NCBI RefSeq assembly: GCF_003206045.1
Contig: NZ_PZJM01000001.1
Span: forward strand, 248,807 to 312,806
Origin: Salinicola lusitanus
Lineage (GTDB): Bacteria > Pseudomonadota > Gammaproteobacteria > Pseudomonadales > Halomonadaceae
Length of the DNA: 64,000 nucleotides
Direction of reading: 5' to 3'
The stretch's first letter is position 1, and each line of letters begins with the position of its first letter. This document shows positions 54,490 through 62,411 of this stretch, piece by piece. Both the position numbers and the translations under genes were made by a program. Under the pieces are notes generated by a model that saw only the letters and a program-made list of their open reading frames with translations, was not told the origin of the DNA and did not search any database.

Positions 54490-55419
54490 CTAGTCACCCG
54501 CGCTCGGGCTACCCGCACCCAGGCGCCGCCGCGGCCATCCCAGGCGTCGCCCCTCCAGCGCTGCCAGCATGGCGCCCCCCAGCACCAGCGGCAGGGCCAG
54601 CACGAAGCCGCTGGAGAGCGGCTGTCCGAACAGCCACAGATCCGCCAGCAGCGGCCAGATCAGCGCCACGTACTCGAACGGCGCCAGCCGAGAGACCTCG
54701 GTCATGCGCAGCGCCAGCGTCATGCAGATATGCGCCGCACCGCCGAACAGCCCCGCCAGCACCAGCAGCAGCAGCGTCGGCCAGGCCACCGAAACCCAGC
54801 CCAGGGCGGCGGTCGCCAGCCCCGCCAGCGTGGTCACCAGCACGAAGTAGAACGCGATCGAGGCGGGCGTCTCGGTGCGCGAGATGCGCCGCACCGTGAG
54901 CAGCGCCCCGGCGGTGAGCAGCGCGGCGCCGATACCCAGGGCGTAACCGGTGATCCGCGACGGCGCCGGGGCGCCGCGCAGTTCGGGCAGGATCAGCACC
55001 CCCACCCCGACCAGCACCAGCGTCAGCGCCGCCAGGCGGTGGCGGGTGAGCCGTTCACCCAGCAACAGGATCCCGCCCAGCGCCAGCGCCACCGGCGCCA
55101 ACTGGGCCAGCAGGGTCGCCTCCGCCACCGGCAGCCGCGCCACCGCGGCGAAGGAGGCGAACATCGCCGCCGCCCCCAGCCCCGAGCGCAGCAGATGGCC
55201 GAGCGGCCGCCGGGTGGCCAGGGCGCGCGGGAATTCACGCCGCCACAGCATGAAGACGACGATCGGCAGCAGCGCGAAGGCGGAGCGAAAGAACACGGTC
55301 TGCCCCAGCGGCACCTCGTCGCTGACCGCCTTGACGCAGACCAGCATGCCGGCGAACAGCAGCCCCGAGAGCAGCCGCAGCAGAATGCCGGCCAGCGGCC
55401 GGTCCGTGGTGTCGTGCAT
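54490..55419 (-). CDS. EamA/DMT-family transporter
   Basis: A 309-residue membrane protein with ten predicted helices formed by two EamA repeats (about residues 10-145 and 160-295), of the drug/metabolite transporter superfamily. LRLLSGLLFAGMLVCVKAVSD, AEATLLAQLAPVALALGGILLLGERLT and YVALIWPLLADLWLFGQPLS are the visible family segments. Start ATG at 55419 has GAGGAG ten bases before it. Convergent with the iron ATPase gene. Direction and substrate unknown; S-adenosylmethionine or amino-acid export is typical for close relatives. Confidence 0.87.
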   Translation of the reverse strand: MHDTTDRPLAGILLRLLSGLLFAGMLVCVKAVSDEVPLGQTVFFRSAFALLPIVVFMLWRREFPRALATRRPLGHLLRSGLGAAAMFASFAAVARLPVAEATLLAQLAPVALALGGILLLGERLTRHRLAALTLVLVGVGVLILPELRGAPAPSRITGYALGIGAALLTAGALLTVRRISRTETPASIAFYFVLVTTLAGLATAALGWVSVAWPTLLLLVLAGLFGGAAHICMTLALRMTEVSRLAPFEYVALIWPLLADLWLFGQPLSSGFVLALPLVLGGAMLAALEGRRLGWPRRRLGAGSPSAGD

Positions 55420-56289
55420 GGAAAGGCGTCTCCTCGGGGCGGGATGATTCGGCTTCAACGAGCGGGCGACATTATACCTGGGTGCACCGAATCTCGCTGG
55501 AGGGCAAGGCCTCCCATTGCCATGAGCTGGAACAGGGAAGTCCCCCTGATCGCAGTCCGGGGCACGCCCCGACTTTCTCCTGGGCGCAATCCTGCCAGAT
55601 CGATCACTGTTGATGGCAACAGTATGCCAAGGTCATGCCAACCCTGACCTGAATGAAGTTAACGCCCGTCCGCCATGCCACGAGCCTCCGCGCCTGGAGG
55701 TCGACAATCCGCTTTCCGCAGGATGCGACCACCGAAACTTCATGCGCGGCCAAACCCGACACCGTGCCGACAATAAACGCAGCGTTAAGATTAACGCTTA
55801 AAACATTAGCGCACTAAAATCATCCGACACCAAGTGTGTTATTCGACCCCGCCAGACCCAGCTATTTTCTCAACCAGACGAGACTAGACCTTCGACTCAT
55901 AAACCAAAGACCAATAAGGAATTTTTTATTTAAAATCAGCGAGATAAAACAAAGAATATAGATAGAAGAATTAGCCACAAGGGAATCGACTCGAATCCAA
56001 TTGACGCCAATTGAAGGCGCTGTTATTCCTGATATATCACAAAATATCACGACCAGATAAATCTCGAACCGCGTCAAACTCGGGCAATAAAGCGAGGCCA
56101 TATTGATTGCTGCACGCCATTTATTTGCCAACGGATAAAGCGCGACGCATACCCGACAACCCAGATCGGAGCATTCATCCGACGCCCATGAAAACATGGA
56201 CCTGGCCGGCTTTTGTTGGCTGGCGGGATGTCATCTGGTGACCTCGTGATCAACCCACGCAACGCGCTGGCCAAGAGAAGGGAATATCG
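55420..56289. other. 870-bp gene-poor, AT-rich region
   Basis: No convincing gene is seen. The left part (to about 55740) has ordinary GC content. From about 55770 to 56150 the composition drops sharply: only 14 of 60 bases in 55921-55980 are G or C. A minus-strand frame of 111 residues (55862-56197) has no recognised motif and atypical codon use, so it is not called. Promoter elements of the downstream SDR gene probably lie here; a candidate dyad is listed separately. Confidence 0.6.
55781..55798. promoter_or_regulatory. palindrome AGCGTTAA-GA-TTAACGCT
   Basis: An 18-bp inverted repeat with perfect 8-bp arms at the edge of the AT-rich stretch. TTAACG within it and TAAAAT 18 bases further could form a plus-strand promoter, with the dyad overlapping the -35. 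It lies about 490 bp before the SDR gene, so its target is uncertain. Confidence 0.4.
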
Positions 56290-57057
56290 ATGTCGATTCA
56301 ACTATTCGACCTGACCGGAAAAACGGCACTGGTGACAGGCTCATCCAGGGGTTTGGGTCGTGCTTTCGCGGAAGGATTGGCCGCTGCCGGCGCCGAGGTG
56401 ATTCTCAACGGCATCAACGAGCAACGACTGACCACTGCCGCCCGCGAGATGTCAGAAGCGGGCCATCGAGTCCAGACCGCCGCCTTCGACGTTACCGACG
56501 ACGACGCCGTCAAGGAGGCCTTTTCCCGGTTCGATGAAGACGGCGTCGAGATCGACATCGTAGTCAATAATGCCGGCATTCAGTTTCGCAAACCCATGCT
56601 GGAACTCGAGACTGCCGACTGGCAACGGGTGCTCGATACCAATCTCACGTCGGCGTTCGTCGTCGGGCGCGAAGCGGCCAGGCGAATGGTCGAACGCGGT
56701 CAGGGCAAGATCATCAATATCGGCTCCCTCACCAGCGAGCTGGCCCGCGCCACAGTCGCCCCGTACACCGTGGCCAAAGGGGGAGTAAAGATGTTGACCA
56801 AGGCCATGGCAGCGGAATGGGGCGGCCTGGGGATCCAGGCCAACGCCATCGGTCCTGGCTACATGCTGACCGACATGAACGAGGCTTTGACCTCCAATGC
56901 CGAATTCGATGCCTGGGTCAAGGGCAGGACGCCGGCAGGCCGATGGGGCAAGCCGGAAGAGCTGATCGGGACCGTGGTGTACCTCGCATCGCAGGCCTCC
57001 GACTACATCAATGGCCAGATCATCTACGCCGATGGCGGCATGATTTCAGTGCTCTGA
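56290..57057 (+). CDS. SDR oxidoreductase, gluconate 5-dehydrogenase-like
   Basis: A 255-residue short-chain dehydrogenase. The NAD(P) motif is TGSSRGLG near residues 16-23; NNAGIQFRKPM and the catalytic Ser (IGSLTSE), Tyr159 and Lys163 (PYTVAKGG) are present. The sequence is close to gluconate 5-dehydrogenase / IdnO and KduD enzymes that interconvert keto- and hydroxy-sugar acids. Followed by a GntR regulator and a TRAP uptake system, which supports a role in sugar-acid catabolism. The exact substrate is inference. Confidence 0.85.
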   Translation: MSIQLFDLTGKTALVTGSSRGLGRAFAEGLAAAGAEVILNGINEQRLTTAAREMSEAGHRVQTAAFDVTDDDAVKEAFSRFDEDGVEIDIVVNNAGIQFRKPMLELETADWQRVLDTNLTSAFVVGREAARRMVERGQGKIINIGSLTSELARATVAPYTVAKGGVKMLTKAMAAEWGGLGIQANAIGPGYMLTDMNEALTSNAEFDAWVKGRTPAGRWGKPEELIGTVVYLASQASDYINGQIIYADGGMISVL

Positions 57058-57142
57058 CCGCATCACCACGATGCCTGACAATCTCCAGGCGCAGGTAGCC
57101 TGAATCGGCAGACCTGCTTCATGACCCACTGGATCCGACATC

Positions 57143-57886
57143 ATGCCAAATGCGCCGGATATGACGCTGCCGACGGTTCAAGACAAAGGCCGCGACAATA
57201 AAAGCCTGCTCGAACATGCCTATAGGGAGATCGAGGAGCTGATCGTCACCTGTCGGTTGGGTCCAGGGAGTTATCTGCGAGTTCGCGACCTGCAGGAAAT
57301 TACCGGCTATAGCCGCATGCCGGTCTATCAGGCAGTCACTCGCCTGGCGTCGGATACGCTGGTCACCATAAGGCCGCGACAAGGCGTCCAGATCGCCCCC
57401 GTCGACCTGGCAAGAACGGCAACGCTGTTGCATTTACGTCGGGACATGGAGCGATTCGTCGTCACGCTAGCCTGCGAGAAAGCCTCGCCATTGCAACGAA
57501 GGATGCTGGAAAAACTGGCACGGTCCATGGAAAACCAAGCGGCGGCAATGTCGCTATCGACATTCAACCGTTTCGATCTTCAGATCGATGCCCAGATATT
57601 GAAGATCTGTGACGAGCCTTTCCTGGAATATTCGTTGCGACCCCTGCACACCATGTTCCGCAGGATCGGGTGGATCTACCACACGAACGCCAAGCCCAAT
57701 CAGGATCTTTCGGGGACTATCGAAGGCCATCTTGGCGTCCTGCGGGGCATTCTCTCTCAGGATGCTCAGGCTGCGGCAAAGGCATCGGACAATCTGATGG
57801 ATTTCATGGGAGAAACCCTGCGCGTCATCGAGCGGGATACCGATCCGATTCTGCTGAATGTGGAGCTTGATCCAAGCATCGATTGA
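57143..57886 (+). CDS. GntR-family (FCD) transcriptional regulator
   Basis: A 247-residue GntR regulator. The winged HTH lies at residues about 20-85 (LEHAYREIEELIVTCRLGPGS, then the GYSRMPVYQAVTRLASDTLV recognition part), and the helical FCD domain follows. It sits between the SDR gene and the TRAP genes and probably represses both in response to a sugar acid. An alternative ATG exists six codons later. A typical dyad operator could not be found by eye near the SDR or TRAP starts. Confidence 0.87.
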   Translation: MPNAPDMTLPTVQDKGRDNKSLLEHAYREIEELIVTCRLGPGSYLRVRDLQEITGYSRMPVYQAVTRLASDTLVTIRPRQGVQIAPVDLARTATLLHLRRDMERFVVTLACEKASPLQRRMLEKLARSMENQAAAMSLSTFNRFDLQIDAQILKICDEPFLEYSLRPLHTMFRRIGWIYHTNAKPNQDLSGTIEGHLGVLRGILSQDAQAAAKASDNLMDFMGETLRVIERDTDPILLNVELDPSID

Positions 57887-58038
57887 AGCAGCGATGAGCG
57901 TGTCCAGATTCGATGGGAGACACGGTCTCGTCGAGAAGAGGGTGTCGACCGAACGCCCCCAATCCCGGGTCCTGGACTCACTCATCACGACCCGGCAATA
58001 ACGTGCGCCAGACGGCGTTACCACCCGAGGAATACGAC

Positions 58039-59040
58039 ATGACAACAGCTTCCCTCTTGACTCACGCACCTCGTCTTGCCGCCCTGGCCGCCGGTGTCGC
58101 CATGGCACTCGGCAGCCTCTCGGCGTCTGCCGCCCAGTTCAACGCCAAGCTTTCACTGGACGTGCCCGAGGGCAACACCAAATACGAAGCGGCTCAGCAG
58201 TTCGCCGACCTCGTCCGCGAACGCACGGACGACAATGTCGACATCCAGCTGTTCCCCAACAGCGTACTGGGAGGAGAGACCGAATCCGCGGAGGGGATCC
58301 GGCTGGGATCCGTTCAGATGGGCATCATCACGAGCTCCGTACTCTCCTCGTGGGTACCCGAAGTCCAGGTTCTGGACCTCCCCTATGTCATTACCGATGA
58401 AGCCAATGCTTCGGCACTGAGCGAGCCGCTTACCGAGGCCCTATCTTCCAGTTTCGAGGATCAAGGCTTCCACCTGCTCGGGTTTACCGTCAATGGCGTC
58501 CGAGAGCTGATGAGCAGCTTCCCGATCCACTCCATCGACGATATCCAGGGCAAGAAGATGCGGGTCATCCAGAGCCCACTGCATGTGGATGCCTGGCGCG
58601 CGGCGGGCGCCAACCCGACGCCGGTACCCGCGCCCGAGATCTACAACTCCATGCAGACGGGAGTCATCGATTTCTTCGACAACACGGCCACCAACTACCT
58701 GACGAATCGTTTCTATGAAGTCGCGCCCTACTACGTGAAGACCGACCATATCTACGCGATGGGCACCTGGGTCGTGGCGCAGAACTGGTGGAAGCGGCTG
58801 CCCGAGGACTACCAACAGGCCATCACCGAAGCGGCGCTGGAGGTGCAATCCCGGGTACCGGAAATGCGCCAGAAGGACGACGAAGCGGCTCTCGCCGAGA
58901 CCGTGGCGGACGGGGCGACCATCATCGACATCGAAGACAAGACGCCTTGGATGGAGGCGATGGCCCCGGTGCGCGAAAAGTACATCGATCAGATTCCCGA
59001 CGGGGCCGAACTGGTCGAGCTGATTCGCAGCGCCAAGTAA
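58039..59040 (+). CDS. TRAP transporter substrate-binding protein (DctP family)
   Basis: A 333-residue periplasmic binding protein of the DctP family. Signal peptide LAALAAGVAMALGSLSASAA, then AQFNAKLSLDVPEGNTKYEAAQQFADLV. The ligand-binding Arg segment is GKKMRVIQSPLHVDAWRAAGANPTPV, which clamps the substrate carboxylate, and EIYNSMQTGVIDFFDN is a family hallmark. The ATG at 58039 was chosen for its signal peptide; the longer frame is unrelated. Ligand is a carboxylate, likely a sugar acid from context. Confidence 0.92.
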   Translation: MTTASLLTHAPRLAALAAGVAMALGSLSASAAQFNAKLSLDVPEGNTKYEAAQQFADLVRERTDDNVDIQLFPNSVLGGETESAEGIRLGSVQMGIITSSVLSSWVPEVQVLDLPYVITDEANASALSEPLTEALSSSFEDQGFHLLGFTVNGVRELMSSFPIHSIDDIQGKKMRVIQSPLHVDAWRAAGANPTPVPAPEIYNSMQTGVIDFFDNTATNYLTNRFYEVAPYYVKTDHIYAMGTWVVAQNWWKRLPEDYQQAITEAALEVQSRVPEMRQKDDEAALAETVADGATIIDIEDKTPWMEAMAPVREKYIDQIPDGAELVELIRSAK

Positions 59041-59115
59041 GTTTTCGCCTCGCTCGGGACCTGCCTGGGCGGGGCGTCAGTCATTGACGATCGATCCCTT
59101 TCTGGAGGTAGCACC

Positions 59116-60981
59116 ATGGCTGCCGATCAACCCGCTCTCTCCGCTACCCTGTCGCTGCTCGATCGATCGGCGGTACGCCTGGAAAGCCTCGTCCGGCTTT
59201 CCGTTTTCTCCATCCTGGTGGCGATGTCCCTGGCGGTCCTGGCGGGAGTCGTTGCCCGCTACGTATTCAACAGCTCCTTCTCCTGGACCGAGGAGTTCGC
59301 CATCTGGTGCTTCACCTGGCTGATCTTTCTCGGCGCCGCGCTGGGGGTACGCCGCAGCCGCCATGTCGTGGCGGACCTGCTGCCGTCATCGCGGGTGCCA
59401 TGGCTGCAGGCGCTGCTCGAGCCGATGGCGACCACCTTGCTGGCGCTGACCCTGATCATGATGTACGCCGGCGGCATGCAGTTGACCGAGATGGTCGGAG
59501 GGCTCAGTGCGAGCCTGCAATGGCCGAATTCGATCAAATACGCCGTGATTCCTGCGTCGGCCATGATTTCCCTGGCCTTCTTGCTGGTACGCCGTGTCGA
59601 CTCTCTCAAGGGGTGTCTACGCAATCTGTTGTGCGTCGGCATCGCCTGGCTGCTGTTTCAGTGGAGTGACGCCGGTGGCCTCGCTTTCCTGGCCAGCTTT
59701 TCACCGAGCCTGGTCATGGTGGCGGCATTCTTTCTGGCTATCGCCATCGGCGTTCCCGTGGCTTTCGCCCTGGTGCTCGGCGTCTTCATCGCCAGCTCCG
59801 CCTCCTTCATCCTGCCGCCACCCGCCGTCGTTCAGAACATGGTGACCGGTTCGACCAAGTTCATCCTGCTGGCCATCCCCTTTTTCCTGTCGACGGGTTA
59901 TCTGCTCAATCTCGGTGGGCTGTCGGCGCGACTGATCGACTTTGCCGTCTCTCTCGTCGGCCATTTCCGGGGCGGCCTGGCCCACGTCAATATCCTCAAC
60001 AGTCTGATGGTCGGCGGCATCTCGGGTTCCTCCAGCGCCGATGCCGCGAGCAGTACCAAGATTCTCGTCCCCGAGATGGTCAAGCGTGGCTACTCCCCGG
60101 CGTTTTCCTGTGCCGTCAGCGCGGCGTCGGCCATCTTGCCCAATGTCGTGCCGCCGGCTATCGCCATGCTGGTCTATGCCTCGGTCGCCAACGTGTCGGT
60201 GGCCAGGCTGTTCACCGCGGGGGTACTGCCGGCCATTCTGATCGCACTGGCCTTGATGGGGGTTGCCTACGCCATCTCGGTTCGACGCGACTATCAGTCC
60301 TCGAGCCAGCGCGCGCCCTGGTCTACCGTGCGCCACAGCTTTCTACGCGCCCTTCCGGTGCTGGTCATTACCGTCGGTGTTCTCGGTGGGATTCGTTTCG
60401 GGGTCATCACGGCGACGGAGGCGGGCGTCGTCGCCCTGGTCTGGACCTTCATCCTGGGGAAGGTGGTGTTCAAGCAGTACGACTGGCGAACGTTCTACCG
60501 TGCGTTCAGTGACTGCGCCATGGATGCCGCGCTCATCGGGTTCATCATCGCGGCATCGGTGCCCTTCGCCTGGGTGCTGATTGCCGAGCAGGTACCCCAG
60601 GCCATCGTGGGCTGGGCCGGGGCGGCAGCGGAAGGGCCACTGGGGCTCTTCCTGATCCTCATTCTCGTGCTGGCCGCCGCAGGCATGTTCCTGGACCTGA
60701 CGCCGGCCATGCTGATCATCGCGCCTCTGTTTCTGCCCATGATGATCGACGCTGGCATCGATCCCGTACAACTGGGGATCATCATGATCGTCACGCTGCA
60801 ACTGGGCGGCGTCTCGCCACCAGTGGGTCTGCTGGTCTTCATCACGTCCCAGATCGCCAACGTGGCCCCCTCTGCCGTGTTTCGCGCGGTCATGCCTTTC
60901 ATCTTCGCGACCATGGGCGTCGTGGTGCTGTTGTGCGCTTTCCCCTCGCTGACCATCGGGTTATGGAACCTGCTGGAATAG
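59116..60981 (+). CDS. TRAP transporter fused permease (DctQ-DctM)
   Basis: A 621-residue fusion of the small four-helix DctQ (residues about 20-165, with VFNSSFSWTEEFAIWCFTWLIFLGAALGVRRSRH) and the large DctM (about 190-620, with SSSADAASSTKILVPEMVKRGYS and LFLPMMIDAGIDPVQLGIIMIV). Together with the preceding binding protein it forms a Na+-coupled importer in the inner membrane. Start ATG follows TGGAGG. Fused permeases are known in the family but are less common than separate genes. Confidence 0.93.
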   Translation: MAADQPALSATLSLLDRSAVRLESLVRLSVFSILVAMSLAVLAGVVARYVFNSSFSWTEEFAIWCFTWLIFLGAALGVRRSRHVVADLLPSSRVPWLQALLEPMATTLLALTLIMMYAGGMQLTEMVGGLSASLQWPNSIKYAVIPASAMISLAFLLVRRVDSLKGCLRNLLCVGIAWLLFQWSDAGGLAFLASFSPSLVMVAAFFLAIAIGVPVAFALVLGVFIASSASFILPPPAVVQNMVTGSTKFILLAIPFFLSTGYLLNLGGLSARLIDFAVSLVGHFRGGLAHVNILNSLMVGGISGSSSADAASSTKILVPEMVKRGYSPAFSCAVSAASAILPNVVPPAIAMLVYASVANVSVARLFTAGVLPAILIALALMGVAYAISVRRDYQSSSQRAPWSTVRHSFLRALPVLVITVGVLGGIRFGVITATEAGVVALVWTFILGKVVFKQYDWRTFYRAFSDCAMDAALIGFIIAASVPFAWVLIAEQVPQAIVGWAGAAAEGPLGLFLILILVLAAAGMFLDLTPAMLIIAPLFLPMMIDAGIDPVQLGIIMIVTLQLGGVSPPVGLLVFITSQIANVAPSAVFRAVMPFIFATMGVVVLLCAFPSLTIGLWNLLE

Positions 60982-61106
60982 CCTTGGCAGCCATGAAGCC
61001 ACGCGGGTGATTCCTGCCGACGGATGCCCACGTCCAATGCCGAAATCGATAGATTGGAGATTGTGGATATACTGCACCTCAGTCACGTCCGAACGGGAAA
61101 GCGGTC

Positions 61107-62108
61107 ATGTCACGATTGTCCCACCGACTGGCCATCTTCACCGGCTGGCTGGCGCCTGCGCTGATGGTCGCCGGCTGCAGCGCCACGCCTCATCGCACCG
61201 CCATCGCGCCGGTGGAGCTGCTGGCGAGCACACCGAACATCGAATGGTGCGGCACCCTGGCACTGCCGTCGGAGTGGCAGGATGGAACCCCGGTGGGTGG
61301 ACTCTCCGACCTGGGCTGGGACGAGGACGAGTCGATGCTGTTTCTGGTCTCGGATCGCGGCTGGCTGCACCGGGCGCGGCTGACGTTCAGCGGCAGCGGC
61401 GAGCTGCGCGACTACGAGCCGCTGGATACCTATCCGTTGCGGGGCGAGGATGGCGCCATTCTGGCGCATGCCAGCAGCGACGCCGAGGCGCTGACGCTGG
61501 AGAACGCCGATGATGGCCTGCGCGGCAACACCCAACTGGTCATCGGCTTCGAGGGAGCGCCGGCAAGCGACGCCCGCTGGCAGCGTTTCTATCCCTCGGG
61601 GCTGGCCAGCGAACCGCCCCACCGCCCCGCGGCGCTGGCCGACGTCAACGCCAACGGTGGTCTCGAGGCGCTGACCGATACCCCCGATCACGGCCTGATC
61701 GGGGGTATCGAGGAACCGCCGACGGGATGGCCGCCCAAGCTGACCCGGCTGTTCACCCTCGACGGCTCCCGGGAGTGGCGTTACCCGCTGGCGGCCAATG
61801 CCAACAGTGCCCTGACCGCCCTCGAAACGCTGGATGGCGACTTGCTGGCGCTGGAGCGCGCCTACACGCCGCCAGCCTCGCTGGTGATCCGGCTACGCCG
61901 CGCCCATCTCGCCGACGATGGCAGCGTCGAAATCACCGAACTGGCCAGACTGTCCAATGGCGATGGCTGGTCGCTGGACAATTTCGAAGGCCTGGCGCGT
62001 ATCGGTCATCACCGCTACCTGATGGTCAGTGACGACAACTTCAGCCTGATGCAACGTACCCTGCTGACCTGCTTCGCCATCAACGAACCCGATACGGCGA
62101 CGCCGTGA
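61107..62108 (+). CDS. phytase-like esterase lipoprotein
   Basis: A 333-residue secreted protein of the 'esterase-like activity of phytase' family, a beta-propeller. The N-terminal lipobox LMVAGC gives lipidated Cys24. Visible motifs include GGLSDLGWDEDESMLFLVSDRGWLHRARL, SSDAEALTLENADDGLRGNTQLVIGFEG and LDNFEGLARIGHHRYLMVSDDNFS, which are diagnostic. It probably hydrolyses a phosphate or carboxylic ester at the cell surface. It stands alone between the TRAP genes and an MFS gene. Confidence 0.85.
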   Translation: MSRLSHRLAIFTGWLAPALMVAGCSATPHRTAIAPVELLASTPNIEWCGTLALPSEWQDGTPVGGLSDLGWDEDESMLFLVSDRGWLHRARLTFSGSGELRDYEPLDTYPLRGEDGAILAHASSDAEALTLENADDGLRGNTQLVIGFEGAPASDARWQRFYPSGLASEPPHRPAALADVNANGGLEALTDTPDHGLIGGIEEPPTGWPPKLTRLFTLDGSREWRYPLAANANSALTALETLDGDLLALERAYTPPASLVIRLRRAHLADDGSVEITELARLSNGDGWSLDNFEGLARIGHHRYLMVSDDNFSLMQRTLLTCFAINEPDTATP

Positions 62109-62411
62109 CACCGGCGCACACGACCATTTTCAGGATGGGTGCCGACTTCCCCACCAACCACCCCCAGCCCCTTGCGCCCTCTGCCAGCCCTCACCTATGC
62201 ACGAACAAGCATAATGATTTCCGCTAGTTGCCATTTCCGCCCGCGGATTCGATCCTGCCGACTCTCGTTGATGAACACGGCAACAATAAGAAGAACTGTT
62301 CATACATTCTTCGCTCAAGCCCAAGGGCGCTCCTGCCGATGTAGAGCACGCAGTGTCTTCCCGGTAGGGCCGGCAGCGCCATCGACACGATAATCAAGAA
62401 GAGGGTTCAGG
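62109..62411. other. intergenic leader of the MFS gene
   Basis: About 300 bp of moderately AT-rich DNA without a convincing gene. GGTTCAGG just before 62412 provides the ribosome site of the MFS gene. No strong dyad, terminator or clear promoter was found by eye. Confidence 0.5.

Noticed and set aside
55862-56197. Minus-strand frame of 111 codons in the AT-rich stretch
   Set aside because: No ribosome site, no recognised motif and composition explained by low GC. A remnant gene cannot be excluded but is not supported.
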